Source of the DNA: Xanthoparmelia taractica
Taxonomy: Eukaryota; Ascomycota; Lecanoromycetes; Lecanorales; Parmeliaceae
Assembly: GCA_033085395.1 (NCBI GenBank)
Contig: JANQBS010000082.1
Span: forward strand, 97,531 to 161,530
DNA: 64,000 nucleotides
Reading direction: 5' to 3'
Part shown: piece after piece, positions 34,401 through 47,217 of the stretch
Position numbering within the stretch: the stretch's first letter is position 1
Layout: each line of letters starts with the position of its first letter
Translations under genes and position numbers: made by a program
The notes under the pieces: model-generated
What the model was told of the DNA's origin: nothing
The model's input: the letters and a program-made list of their open reading frames with translations, nothing else
The model's database searches: none

Positions 34401-36730
34401 ATAGCTCGACGAATCGTCCCCAGCAGGTTTTTGACTCCTGGACTTATTGGTCTTACCGTGACTTTGGTACCATCGAGCCCATCAACGTAATTTGCATGCT
34501 TCGGTAGGCTAGAGGTTGATTTCTGATGCGCTAGGTTGTCGATAAAAGGCGAAGCCGGGGGAAGGACGCTGCCGCGGATGAGGCTGCCAGAGAAAGGAAA
34601 TGTCATAACAGCTTGTTCAGTCGAGTGCTCCGGCTGCAAAGGTAAGGATGTACGTTTGTCCCTGAGAGCGTCTGAAAAACTTCCGCTTCGTTCATGGCTT
34701 TGCTTCAGAGGAGGTTTTTCGTTCGCTTGTGCTGACGGAGCCGCAGGCCCCACGCGACGGACAGCTGGTGGAGTAGCGGTAGGTATGGGATGGGGACCAA
34801 CGTTACGCTGCGATTGAGTCGCAAAAGCCTTGAGCGTCTTTCCCGGTATAGAACAAGACATTGCTTGTATGCTTTGCTCACTCAACGGAGTAGACATTGT
34901 AATACTGCGGGAGGTTGTCACAGATACCCCACGCTCCGATTTCGCTTTTCCCTGATCTTCAGCCTCGATCACACTGTCGACCCAGTTGTGCAGTGCGGCG
35001 ACGGACTTGGCTTGATCCACTTGCTGGGACGAAGATTCTGCGATCCTGGCCCATAGCTCGCTTGGGTGGGTGAGTCGACTGTCGCGGCTGCCCACAATCC
35101 CGCCCGGACTAATATCAAGGTCATTGCGACCATCAACGTCCCCAAGCGGGTGGTCCCAGTATAGGGCGCAGCGGCCGTTCCAACACTTCTTCAAGTCGAT
35201 GATGAGCTTCAAATCACTCGGCTCATGAGATGACCTCAGGCGAACCTGATGCGTCAGGGTGTTGAGGTGCTGGCAGAACTTGACACGTAGGTCGCGGTCG
35301 ACAACGAAATCGTAGGGGAAATAGTTTAGGACCCAATGACGAATGGCAGCAAACGCGCGTACTCGAATCACTCGACCATCGTCATCAAATCGATTGACAG
35401 CCCACTCGAATCTCGTTAAGAGGTAGTCCAGGAGGTCATGGGTGGAGAGGTACGCCCGAACTGTAAGAAAGAAGTCGGAGAGTAGCTCGTAGTCAAGAAA
35501 GTTCTTGGATGTAATCTGAGCTATAAGCCGAGCGGGAGAGGCGGCCGATATTTCTCGAGTGCTCATAGCGTAGCGGACAATGGCCGGATCGTCCGGATTG
35601 GCGGCTATCGAGTCGTATATGGCAGGTACTATGGGCTCCCGTGCTCGGTGGTATACTGGCGAGGCAGTGGTTATAGGAATGCGGGCCGCTGCAGGAGTGA
35701 TTTGAGCGGTGGGCTGTTGCGGAGCTTTGTAAGCATGTCCGTGAGATGGCGGTGAGTGAGTTTCAACACCCGGTGGCACTGGGAAGAAGGTGTCGTATTC
35801 TGGTCCTGATATGATAGATGACTCCACGTCATCAACAGTCGAAGCTCTGGAATAGACTTGACTGTGCAAAAAAGCCGTGCCTCGCGTACTGAATCTAGGC
35901 GTCCCAAGTCTATAATGGGGGATCGGCACTTCCAGTGAAGGCAGTATTTCTTCTCCAGGATACCTGGGTGCGGGATCTGTCTGGTTGATTACAACCTTCA
36001 CTTGGGTATTATCCAGGTTATTGCCGCCACCAATCGTTGATACCGAGCCGCTGCGAGACAATTTGGCAGATCTGACAGACATGGAGGTGGAGCGCTGCGT
36101 TCCACGATCAATCGAGCTTGCTCGCCGTGGATGTGTTGGTGTTCGAGACGCTTGTGTATCTGACCAGCGTTTCTTGTCTGTTGAGCTCTCGCTATGTGCA
36201 TCATGTCCGTAACCCTTCGGAGGCGTTGCAAGTGGATAAGCTGCGGATGGCATGGGAGACTTCTGAGTATTCCGCGCGATAGGTCTTAAAAGTACATGTT
36301 TAGTACAAGGACACTGACCGGCCATCGAGAATTGAGCTTGGATGTAGTACAGATCTTACCTCAAGTAAATTTTGCCATTATTTCCAACGTTGGCCACGGT
36401 GAACTGTCTTCCCTCTCTTGTACTTGGATTGGAGTCCACGGTACCGCCTTTGGCGTCCCTTTTCAAGGAGCGTTGCCGTAAGACGTCTGTGCTGTCCTTT
36501 GTCCGTTTCAGGGAGTTTTGTCGGCCTCGGATGCGCGTGTGCTCTGACGATTTCCTTTCGGAGTCCATGCCTTGTTCAAGGTTGTGGCGTGCCGTCGAGG
36601 CATTCTCCTGGCCACGCCCGATGAGTATAGAGGGTATTTGAGGTCGTTGTTCGGTCCATCCTCGTTTGGGTGGGCTTGTAGGACGGCCTGCTCCGCCGGA
36701 GGGAGTTTGAAGCATTGCCGCAGGTGCCAT
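31443..36730 (-). CDS. LTE1: Lte1-type Ras guanine nucleotide exchange factor
   Basis: Very large protein, 1719 residues, like Lte1 of the mitotic exit/septation pathway. A short N-terminal disordered part ends in a conserved FTVANVGNNGKIYLRPIARNT block. A RasGEF N-terminal domain lies near residues 350-475 (RLIAQITSKNFLDYELLSDF, FFLTVRAYLSTHDLLDYLL, VLNYFPYDFVVD). Some 900 disordered Ser/Pro-rich residues follow, then the catalytic RasGEF domain at the C-terminus (DAAIIAQQLTIVERDGLNEI, FNIIVKWALSEIVLT, DEGCIPFV, LYIHDLTY). Exons: 36730-36360, 36284-31750, 31696-31443; introns of 75 nt (GTAAGA...TTAAG) and 53 nt (GTAAGT...TGCAG). The catalytic domain and the two-domain spacing are typical. 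In yeast, exchange activity of Lte1 on Tem1 is disputed. Confidence 0.9.
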
Positions 36731-38837
36731 GGTGGCTGTAAGTGTACTATCCTGCTCTTCGCCAACACTTTGTTTTGTGCTTGACCTAGCCTCGCTTGAG
36801 TGGGTTTTGGTCGCTCAAATATGGGACGGGGGTGGGGAGCATGGAGTTGCGGTCAAGTCAGCAGCGATCTGACTGCTGCAAGCGCCGATAGGCTGTTTCG
36901 CAGAAAGGAGAGGAGGTTCGAAGCAGTCATGGCGATAGGGGATCCATCAACATTGCAGCCGAGTTGAGGGTGCAGGGAGGGTGCAGGGTCTGTCAATGCT
37001 GGAGAGGTTGAATGGAAGATAGATATCAGTGATAATTTTGTTGTGAATGGGTGAGGTGGACGAGGTTGTCCGACGAATGTCTGTTTCAAGCAATTTTGCC
37101 TTTTGCACCGGCCGAAGAAGGTGAGCGAGGGAAAGAGGGAAGGAGGGGGAAGTCCCGTGATCGGCAAATAGTAATAATAATACCAAGTACCAAGTACAAG
37201 TAATAAAGTAAAATACTCCGTATAAAGGTACTTCGTACTTTTAGAAGGTAGGGTAATTAATTCGATTAATTTCCATCGTGCGCTGACAGGGGGGATGTGA
37301 TGGATCCAATAACAACCTGAAATGATACCCTGAAAAGATAGATGAAAAGAAATATACGAGAAATCATAATCATGAAAAAAAAAAAAAAGGTAAAGGTTAA
37401 TAATAATAAATCACTCTTTTTTCTTTTTGATTATCATTGTACGAAGTAAGATTTGGAAGCAAGAGGAATATGATTATTACTGCTCAGTTGATTCTGTATG
37501 GTTGTTCCTTTTTTAATGTGCAGATGAGATGGCAGAGACTGCATAAACGAAATAGTGGAAGTACGTGCAGCATTGGCCGATGAGGAAGTGAGAAGCGAGA
37601 CCCGGCCAGAAGCATTTCCCTTTTTTCCCCCCTCCTCCTGTCCTCCTGTGGGATGCTGTACCATGTCGCCATTAAGGCGCTGACGCTTTACCCTAACCAG
37701 CCTAGCTCCTCCTCCCCAAAGATTAAAAAGGTTTGCTTGGCGACCAATCAAAGGTCACGTCAAAGTAGCCTGGAGCCGGGTGGAAAAAGGGAAGAGGTCG
37801 ACGCGCCAAAGTATATTTTTACGAAAAGTACTTTAAATTTTAATATATACTTTATATCATCCGAGCCAAGCTGCATCCTGCAAAATTCCCCGCTTTTGTC
37901 ACCTTTCTCCATTCTCCTTGCTTAACCTCAACCTGCTCATGCACGTCATTGCCAAGTATACCATTGGAAATCCACCAAAATGTCAACGTCCACCCCAATA
38001 CTCCACTCCCCAATCACGTCCGTGCCCTTTCACCCCCATAATATCCATCTATCGGCGAAACCGAGATGAGTCCAGTTACAGTTGACCCAACTGAATTAGC
38101 TATGCCCCCCTTATGCCATCAATTTCAGCATGGGTACCTTATCATTCACTTGTCACATTCTACCACTCTTCCAGTCTAGCCCAAGACATGGTATTATCAC
38201 ATGCAACAGAAGGGGAGTTTCTTCAATCTTGCCAATAAACCCAATCGAAAACCTTGCTCTGCATCTATCTAGGAAACTTTACATGAGCAGATCCCCCCAA
38301 ATTGGAAGTCAGAATTTCGTAGAGAACACTCATCTTGAAAAGTCAAGCATATATCGAACAAGGGGATGGTGCTCATGAATAAGTCATAACCTCTGTCAAA
38401 AGACTATCTGAAGCCTTCAGAGTGCCTCAGCCTTGAGCGAGATCTACAAAGCATGCTTGCACAAGGGCAGCGGGCCGCATAGTCGGAGACGCAGCTACCA
38501 CCATGAAGCAGAGGTATGGTTCCAAGCTGGGAGCTGGGACAAAAGCTGAGGCTCGAGCTATGCCACAAGGTACGCCAGCAAAAGCTTCCATCAGGGAGAC
38601 AATACCACGTGCTGGTTGCGGGGGGGAGTGGTTGCGCCTTTCTTTGTCGTTTGATCTGGCACTCTTTTATCGACTGTTTTCGATACGGCGTGTGGGTGTA
38701 TTTGTTTCAAAGCTCCTCTTGTACATATTATACATTGTGCTAATTGGAATAGATATAGGAACAAGAAACAATTCTTCGAGCTAGTCAGCAGGTAGAAATA
38801 TGTACGTCAACTCTCGTCATTTCCTTCAAAAGACTTC
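36731..38837. promoter_or_regulatory. Long intergenic region upstream of LTE1
   Basis: 2.1 kb without a recognised gene. 37170-37460 is AT-rich with AAT repeats and an A14-type run near 37376, plus an imperfect inverted repeat AAAGGTACTTCGTACTTT near 37225. It also contains the 3' side of the M13 peptidase gene. Short frames at 37434-37925 and 38130-38784 have no family similarity. Confidence 0.5.
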
Positions 38838-41705
38838 TCACCACAACTTGCAAGTCGGCTCCTTGACTGGACACTGCAATTTCGTAAAGTTAGTGTAAAG
38901 AATCGGGTACGGATGGACACTAAAGATCTGGAGTATCTGCTTACGCTGAAGCTTTCCCTAAAGTCTGGCGAGTTCGCCATTGTGCCAAGAATGCGAGCCC
39001 TCGTCGGCGCATGTGGGTCTCGATAAACAAGGTTCACAGCTGTTTCGGGTCTCACCTTCCCACACCACCAGTTCGCGTAAGAGATGAAGAACACCTGTTC
39101 TTTGGTAAAGGACTGAAGACCTGGCAGAAGCTGTTCACGTTCAAGGCCTTCGGCGTCCTTCCAAGCTGCGAAGGCAGCATTCACCCCTCCTGCATCGGCA
39201 ATATTTTCACCTAGGGTAAGGCGACCGTTTACGTGCAGTGGCTCCCCGTTTGGATTGGGCACTTTGAACTTGTGGTACTGATCGATAAAGCATTGTGCTT
39301 TGTCTGTAAAGGCTTCGACCGTGCTGTTGTCCCACCAGTCTGTGAAGTTGCCAGTCTCGTCGTAGTGACGTCCCATGGAGTCGAAAGCTAGTTGAATGAG
39401 CTAAGGTGATTCACGTACTCTGGGGTTGGCCTACCGTGGGAAAGTTCATGCCCGCTCACAGATCCGAACGCGCCATAGCTCAGGTACTTAGGTACGCTTG
39501 GATCATAGAAGACGGGAGCTTGCATGATACCGGCAGGGAAGACTATCTCATTGCCAGCTGGGTTGTAGTATGCCTGATGAGTGTCAACGATCAGGAACCA
39601 CGGCAGTGCCACGCATGCACGCAAGCAAGCAAGCTGAGATCACTAACATTGACAGTATCTGCCGTCATTATCCACTCATCACGATTCGTAGGTTTACCAA
39701 GAGCGGACCATTCGCGCTCTACAGCGAACTTTGTGGTCGAAAGTGCATTTCTGAAAAAGGCTCTGCTGGTGATGTTAACATCTGCATAATACTCTTCGAG
39801 GGCACCAGAGTCGCGTATATTCGGGCTCTTTGTCGGATAGCCAATCTTTTGTCTGATGTTGTGGACTGAATGGCAGAGTGTAAGCTGATTGGCTACCGTT
39901 CTGACGAGATACACAATTGCGTTGTAAGAAAACGACACTTACCTTTCTTTATACCAAGATCTCTTACGTCTTTGCTCATCCACTCCGCTCCTCTTAATTT
40001 CTTAATGAACTGTACCTTGATTTCTGAGACAATCTGATCACCAAAATCCTGGGCTTCTTCTGAAAACGCTTTCTCCACAAAGAATTTACTGAGGATCCAA
40101 CCTGTAGCAACTAAATCAGCGACCTTAGCTAGCGGAGAGACTTCTCTCAATACGTACCGAGTCCGTTGTCCACGACCTTGATGCAAGTCCTCCATCGCTC
40201 CTCCGACGCATCAGGGTCCTTACCTAGTAGCTCGTTGTTAAACCTTTTCAACGGCTTTAACGCGTCGTCTTCAACTTTGTATGCGTAAGTCTGTACTGTC
40301 TTCCAAACAAAGTACGCCTGCAGAGCTTCGGCACTTGTTCCTCGCAAGACTTCAGCCAGCGCCTTGAGGTAGGACGGAGATCCGACTATCAGTTTCTCCG
40401 GCTCAAAATTCGCCGGAGCTAGGGTGGAAATGAGGTATCGCACAGATACCTGCGGCAAAAGCTCTTCGATTTGATCCAGAGTCATTGGGTTGTAGTACTT
40501 GGTGACATCTTCAGCATCCTCTTCATCCGGTGTTGCTTGGGCTAATTTGGACTCGAGCAAAACGATGCCTTCCACCAATTCAGCACTTCTCGTCGAGATT
40601 TGAGTCCATAGTCCTTTAAGAGGTTTCGAATCGGATTTTGCCTCCGCGAGCAAAGCTTCTAGGACTTGGCCAATGGTCTTGGCATAGCGGGCGACCAAGT
40701 CGGGACTCTTGTAATACTCCTTTGTAGGAAGTCCTGGCTGGCGTGGTGCAGCTATGGAAGGCACGACGACATCTGGATCTTTGTCGTCCGCCTAGAAAAT
40801 ATCAGCTTGAAAAAAAAGAGCAGGGATATTCCGGGAACAAACAGTGACGTAGAACGAGATCAGCGGATTCATGCCTATGCTCATCAGATAAGCTAAGGTC
40901 TTCGAAAGCTGATCTCCACTGTTCCCGAGCAAGACTTTCTGGTCCTTGTCTTTGAGCAAGGGTAAAATTTGGGTGTCTGGCCTTGCAGCCGGAAATAATT
41001 CCTCGACCTTCCGCAAAACGTCAAGAAGCGGAGCGGAGCCAAGGTCTTTGATTACCTCTTCGTCCATGCAAGCATTATATGCTGTCCGAAGCTTTTCGAA
41101 GATGTCCCTTTTGGCTGAAGAGTCTGTCTCGATTTGGTATTCATCCACTGAATACGGAGAATCCAAGACGTGACGGAGGATCTGTTGTGAATCTTCCGCC
41201 ATGATCGTGCCTGTAAAAGCAGCTCCTTGATCTGCCCGTAGATCGTGTTTCTCCTGCCAGCCCTCGCAAACGAATTGGTCAAAGTCATGACAGGGATCAA
41301 TGGTGTGGTATTTTGGGGACATGTTTTGAAGTATGCTTGAAGCCGCGATGACACATGCCGGAGTTAGACAAACGGTATCGGGGACTTCTGGATCAGACTC
41401 GCCACTGTCTTGGTTGTACGCGACTAAGATCCGGACTTTAGTTAGAGCTGGTGCTGGGGCTAAGACAACATACCTGAAAAGTAGACCAGGAGCGCAATAA
41501 GGCCACCTAGCAATAGCAATATAATTGCAGTTATCATGAGATTGTTCAATAGCCAATGCCAGGACTTCTTGAGCCAAATGCGAGGTTTCTCCCGCCTTGG
41601 TACTTTGCCATTGGCCTGTGTCGCATCCTCGACGCTGTCTTCCTCATCATCGCGAGCATCATCAGCGAGCAGCGGCGCTTGTTCACCATCTCGTCTAGAT
41701 GCCAT
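38838..41705 (-). CDS. M13 neprilysin-like metallopeptidase, type II membrane protein
   Basis: 813 residues. A short acidic cytosolic N-terminus precedes a single transmembrane helix (LMITAIILLLLGGLIALLVY, about residues 56-75) and a long Cys-containing ectodomain. M13 marks: YHTIDPCHDFDQFVCEGW, TVNAYYNPAGNEIVFPAGI, then the zinc site GHELSH (HExxH, about residues 650-654) followed by AFDSMGRHYD, the third zinc ligand in GENIADAGG, and the family-ending CPVKEPTCKLW. Eight exons: 41705-41474, 41423-40843, 40791-40158, 40101-39943, 39865-39648, 39573-39435, 39387-38945, 38873-38838. Every intron is 47-77 nt and all phases agree. It should cleave peptides at the cell surface or in the secretory lumen; substrates are unknown. 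Confidence 0.92.
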
Positions 41706-42228
41706 GATATCAAAGGAGAGGATTAAGCCGCTGACTATCTACAGTGGACGGCCGAATGGAGCTGGACAATGCAATGAGACTGGATGGAAAGTACATGCAA
41801 CAAGGACGGACTTCAATACAAATAGATTTACCGATGAAGAGATACCTGCCCAATTCACACAGATGAGAAACAACCGAAGTGTTCGATTCAGCTCCTTACA
41901 TATGTAGAGAAGGTAATATGTACAAATGATGATGGACAGGTCGCAAGTTACCGTCAAACAAGCAATTGCATCTACAACTCGTAAGGCTGAAAGCATAGTC
42001 ACCTCGCACTAACTGCTTTTGTGATTGCATGGCGGGATCTCGAAGGCGTAACACAGCTCGAGAGAATGTTGGATACCAATACTGAGATTCTTTGAGCCAT
42101 TAGGTGACAAAATTCAGACTAAGGCATACGATATTTTTGCTAATATCAGGCTCCCAGAAAGGCATGCCGCAAAGGCCACTGCCTAGAGCTTAGGCAGCTT
42201 CTGATGAGGGCTGCCGACGCTTCTCATA
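41706..42228. promoter_or_regulatory. Divergent region M13 peptidase / ankyrin-DIL gene
   Basis: 523-bp head-to-head spacer. No coding frame with family similarity; no element called. Confidence 0.45.
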
Positions 42229-44881
42229 ATGGATATTGGGGATCAACATTCCGATGATGAGGTTGGCTTTGAGGATGCGGAGGAGATACCGCAGCATCGA
42301 GCCCTACCGTCTGATTTACCCAAGTCCCTCGATGATAGGCAGCCAATCCGCCACTATGCTGGGGAGACTGAGATGTACGATGCTTGGCAAGGTAATTGTT
42401 GTCTTACCCAAGTTACGAGCCACGGGAGAATGAAAATGTTGCTAAATGCATAGGTCAGGCCAATCGCAGTTCCTTACCAGTCCAATACCTGCTCAACCGC
42501 TTGCTTTCAATCTCTCCCTGGATGACGATCGGGACGACAATGACAATGCCACGCAACTGCTCGAGGATAATGATACCAAGCTGATGGAGATGCTAGCTGC
42601 TCAAGCTGCACATCGGGAAGACGGATCAGAAGCTGGAGATGAGGAGGCGATTGCTGCAGACAAGAAGCTTTCCGACACGCAGAAGAAGGCCATGCTACAG
42701 AAGTCATTGCATAACGCTGCTAGCAATGGAGATGTAGATCAGGTTGGTAGGGTGTTGCAGGGCCCCGCGCGCAAATACGTCGACATCAATGGCCCCGATG
42801 AAGAAGGCACAGCGCCCATAATATACGCCAGCTGCTTTGTGAGTTCGTGCTCGAAATCCCTGTGTTGGGTCACACGCTAATTGACTCCATTACTTCTAGG
42901 GTCACCAGGATGTAGTCTTAGCTCTTCTAAATGCTGGAGCTGAAGTAGATAGGCAAGACAAGAACCAGTGGACACCTCTGATGTGGGCAATGACAAATCG
43001 GCACAAGGATATTGCGAAGATGCTACTGGACCACGGTGCCTCGTCGACGATCAAGTCATTTTCTGGCAGGACAGCGTTCGACTTCGCAGCGCCGAATAGC
43101 GAAATATCAGACTTCCTACATCAAAATGGGTATGGCATAGGAGATGTGGGTGTCGATGACTTTTACGACAACGGCTTCTCCCAGGACAGGTTCGAGCAAG
43201 AGATGGAGGAGAGTGAGATGAAAAGGCGTATGATGATGGAAAGCTCAATGAATCTAGAAGTCGACCTATCAAGCTTGTGCATGGATGAGAGACCGGAAGT
43301 GAGTCGCAGAGGACTATTCTGCTGATGATAGAGCTAATAGTGCGGAAGTCACCCGAGGAAACTGACGAGCAACAAGACTTCGTGTGGGACAGGTGTTTGA
43401 ACGACCAGATGTTCGTCTTCCAAGAAAATGAGTTGGGGCCGATATTGGACATCATCATCACTACAATGACGCCGCAACGGTCGCCATCGCAGAAGCCAGT
43501 ACCGGCAAACATTCTGTTTCTTGCTGCGCGATACGCTCACTATCACGGAAGCCGTGAGCTCCTGGCTTCCCTCTTACTCTCGGCCATGGACAAAATCAAT
43601 ATTAAGGTTGAACGACACCAATGGGATATGACGGTCCTAGCTTTTTGGATTTCGAATGCTACTTTGCTACTGCACTATCTAAAAAAAGACGCTGGTCTGC
43701 TAGGAGCCACCACTGAGGTTCAGGTCCAGCTAGTGGAACTCATCAACGAGATCTTCATTTTGATCATCAGAGACGCAGAAAGACGTATGGACAAGGTTTT
43801 GAAGAGCGCGATTCTTGATCACGAGACAATTCCATTCGATCATCTCGAATTTGCGGGCGAATGGAATATTTTCCGATCCAAGAACAAGGCACAACCAGAA
43901 CCTGTGAGCTACAAGCCTCCGCCACCAAACAAGAGAGCTCAGTTATCACCGAGGAACGTCACATCGCTTTTGTCCTCAACGCTCTTCGTGCTAGACCTCT
44001 ACGACATACACTCCGTCATCATCTCTCAGATTCTTGGGCAGCTCTTCTATTGGATAGGAGCCGAGCTGTTCAATCACATACTATCAAACAAGACGTACCT
44101 GGCAAGAACAAAAGCAATGCAGATTCGGATGAACATATCCGTCCTCGAAGACTGGGCAAGGACAAACAACCAATCGCCAGAGCATTACGAGAACGGATCG
44201 CTTTCGACATCAGGCGAAAACACAGTCGACGCGGCTCGGAAACATCTTACACCCGTCATCCAACTCCTCCAATGGCTACAATGCTTCTCCAGCCTTGACT
44301 ACTCAACAGACTCCCAAGATTCGCTAGAAAATACTATAAATCAAATGACACGCCTCACACCTCATCAATTACTCCACTCCACAAGTCACTATCGATACGA
44401 GAAAGAGGAGAAGACTTTGCCAAAAACAGCGCGCAAGCGACTAGTCACCCTTCAAACAGAATCGCAGAAGCGGTGGGAGCAAATGCGGCGCGAGCGCGAA
44501 AAAGCCTTGAAGAGGCAGTCACAACCGCCACCACCATCGCCCTCACAGAACGGCTCACAGTCACTCGATAAGGCTGGAGGTCATGCGCTCTCTACTTCAT
44601 CACCGGACGAGCTCAATGGAGTGATGCAGCCAGAAGAAGAGGAACCTCCGTCCGAAAGGTTGTTGATGGACCCTGCCCACATGCTGCAATTCTCTCTTCC
44701 AACGACCGTTGATATGCGACTGAGCTACGGTGCTGGTTACGGTGGCGTGAACAGGGAGAGGGAAAGGAGGTATATTCCAACTGTGCCACCGGAGTTCCTA
44801 GCGAAGCTGGACCTTAGTGGCAATGCGAATGGAAGCTACATTGATGAAAAGGATTGGAATACGCCAAGTGACGAAAGCTGA
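42229..44881 (+). CDS. Ankyrin-repeat and dilute (DIL) domain protein
   Basis: 824 residues. After an acidic N-terminus, ankyrin repeats run over residues about 145-250 (NGPDEEGTAPIIYASCFGHQ, VDRQDKNQWTPLMWAMTNRH, DIAKMLLDHGASSTIKSFSG). A DIL domain like that of class V myosin tails follows (about 400-660: HQWDMTVLAFWISNATLLLH, SVIISQILGQLFYWIGAELF, LEDWARTNN, LTPVIQLLQWLQCFSSLDY). This myosin-free ankyrin-plus-DIL layout is a known fungal architecture, thought to act in polarised traffic or Ras-like signalling. Exons: 42229-42391, 42459-42838, 42900-43298, 43349-44881. Two acceptors (GTCAG, GCGGAAG) were chosen by phase over nearer AGs. The coding start is the first ATG. Confidence 0.88.
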
Positions 44882-45738
44882 CGAGAGCTGACGGGGGGAA
44901 TTACGATCATGTTATATAAAACACACGGTGGTGGCGTTGAACAGTCTAAAGGGGCTTTGGACTCTGGGGATAAACTGGCTTGGGATTGCCTTATGCCAGG
45001 TCGTTGTGGCAGGATATTGTTGTCTTACTATGAATTTAACAATGAGACTGTTGTCGTACACACGACCGACAGATAACCAACCAGGTCCCTCCGCCCATCG
45101 TCTCTGCCATTCTTCCGTCCTCACCTGTTTCCGTGTAAATCCAGTAAACCAACTTCCTGACTTGTTGTCATTGTCGGATCTAAAGGAACCCCAGACTCTC
45201 CAACTTCACTAATCTAAAAACCTATTTCTGCATCAGTGAAGTCGCGAGGGCTGACTAGATACAGAATGTTATTGCTAAAGGCGAGCAACGAGAATGTCAA
45301 CAATCACTAACGGGTGGCCAGTTGAAGAATTTAAGGCTCGTACTGCACATGACCGCTGCAGTGTGCCAAATCGTGAGGGCCGGAAGGGTTCAGGAAGTCA
45401 GTAAGTAGGTAGAGGACCTCTACTGAATGACGTTCGTAAGGTTGATGCTCGTCCTCAGCTTGGATAGAGCAATTATGAACACGAAGTCACTCCGACTCTG
45501 ATTGGCCGTTCCTCTCCATTGTCACATTGGTAGAAGATCGTGTGACGTTGCTGGTGGGCGCTCGTACCACGGGCATTAGGAATAGATTGGAGTTGGAGGA
45601 TATGTGGAATTGAATCTAAACATAATCTTTCCTGTATCGTGTAAAACCAGCATGGCCGTAGCCATGTCGTCATACAATGTCGCAATTACGTTCTCGTATG
45701 CTGGAAACGGAAAACGCGATCGTCATTGAAAAAAAAGG
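44882..45738. other. Convergent intergenic, nothing recognised
   Basis: 857 bp between two gene ends. Only short overlapping frames were seen. Confidence 0.5.
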
Positions 45739-47217
45739 TCACAGTTCCCCATCCCATGTCAAAGCGCCTGAGTGCGGCCATGGCTCCAAGTATAAAATCA
45801 CGCCCGCCTTCTGGGTCTCTGCAAGCAGCCTGGTACAATGATCCCTATATGCTTCGTCCGCAGCATTCGGGCAGATCATATGGATTTCCTCGAGAGCAGG
45901 CAATGTGATTTCCTTTCTGACGGCGAAGTCCCGAAACATTACGTCGAGAACCTTGTCATAATAGTCTGTCCCATGTGAGATCAATGATAGAACAGAGACT
46001 GAGGCAGGTACAAGGTTGCCAATGAACAGCGCATCACAGTCCAGTTCGTGGTCCGATGAGCCTCCGACGGGAGATTCATCGGGCGTAGATACTCGGCATG
46101 CAGCGGCAGTCAAATTGCACATCACAATTTCGAGAGGAAATTCGAGCTGTCGGAGGCATGGGAAGCCGCGCATCGATGCCTTGCCAGGAGCAATCGAGCC
46201 GAATGGTTCCCCAATGGAAACAGAAAGCTCCACGAGATGGCTCCCTACTTGACGCTCAATTGCCGCTACAAACTTGCAGATATCCCAGCACTGAGGGCTA
46301 ACATTAACCTTTGTTGAGTGTGAGTACCTAAGCGTTCTAAGGCGTTTGGTGTCTTTGAGAAAGTCGGCGATACCCACCTCGTCCAGACAACAGGCCACGA
46401 AGGAAACCGATTCAAGGGCCTCTCCGAAGCTGTAATGTGGATCTTGAGGTACGATGCTCTTGTGGTTGTCGTCCATGACTACGCAGCTGGGGCCGCGGAA
46501 AGACCGTATGCGCGGCAGGGCCAGAAAGGGGCTTGCCAAACGCAAATCAAACCGATCTCGGGGTACTAACGAGACATGTGGCTCGAATCTGGTGATCTGG
46601 GCCAGGCTAGGCCTGTCGCAAAGGGAATTGGACTGCTTGGCCTCGTGAATAATGGCATCGATGAGCTTATTGGTTGCGTCGAGCGGCTTCCAACACCGTG
46701 GTAGAGTGAGCCTCTCGACATTTGGCAGAAGTGTCAAAAGGAAAGCAGCAGCGTGTTGTGAGTAGCGGGGGAGTCTACCGACATTAAGCTCCTCTTCGAT
46801 CTTGTCAAGGTAGTCCTTCCAGTCAAGACCTGCCTGCTCCAGATAAGGGCAGTTGGCAAAGAGTCTAATCACACCTTCACGACAATCGGAATCACCTACG
46901 AACCCACGGGGTGTGATATAGCTGCGTGGGCTGTCAAGCTTGAAGTTTGCGTACCGAATGTAACGTGCCACGACAGGCTCAACAGCGATGCGTCTGATCA
47001 GATCGCCCGCTGTTGCGATGGTGGGAGACGGGTCCTTCGGGTTTTCATGGTAGGTAAAGTCATGAAAGCGCGAGCGGAGGGCGTTGTGGCGTTGAATAAA
47101 TGGGATACATAGTGTGTAGATTTTCCTGCAGGTCACTGCCACGCTCTCGAAGCCCTCGGGCAAGACATGCGTAATGATGGTTTCCAGGAGCTCGGTAGGT
47201 AGACGAGTGAGGGCCAT
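45739..47217 (-). CDS. F-box-like protein, unknown target
   Basis: Intron-free, 492 residues. The start MALTRLPTELLETIITHVLP followed by FESVAVTCRKIYTLCIPFI is an F-box-type Skp1-binding motif (residues about 3-40). A Leu-rich C-terminal region follows (LPNVERLTLPRCW, TKRLRTLRYSHSTKVNVSP, LPALEEIHMICPN) without regular LRR spacing. It would be a substrate receptor of an SCF ubiquitin ligase; the substrate is unknown. It is the last intact gene before the decay corridor at 48-53 kb. Confidence 0.7.
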   Translation of the reverse strand: MALTRLPTELLETIITHVLPEGFESVAVTCRKIYTLCIPFIQRHNALRSRFHDFTYHENPKDPSPTIATAGDLIRRIAVEPVVARYIRYANFKLDSPRSYITPRGFVGDSDCREGVIRLFANCPYLEQAGLDWKDYLDKIEEELNVGRLPRYSQHAAAFLLTLLPNVERLTLPRCWKPLDATNKLIDAIIHEAKQSNSLCDRPSLAQITRFEPHVSLVPRDRFDLRLASPFLALPRIRSFRGPSCVVMDDNHKSIVPQDPHYSFGEALESVSFVACCLDEVGIADFLKDTKRLRTLRYSHSTKVNVSPQCWDICKFVAAIERQVGSHLVELSVSIGEPFGSIAPGKASMRGFPCLRQLEFPLEIVMCNLTAAACRVSTPDESPVGGSSDHELDCDALFIGNLVPASVSVLSLISHGTDYYDKVLDVMFRDFAVRKEITLPALEEIHMICPNAADEAYRDHCTRLLAETQKAGVILYLEPWPHSGALTWDGEL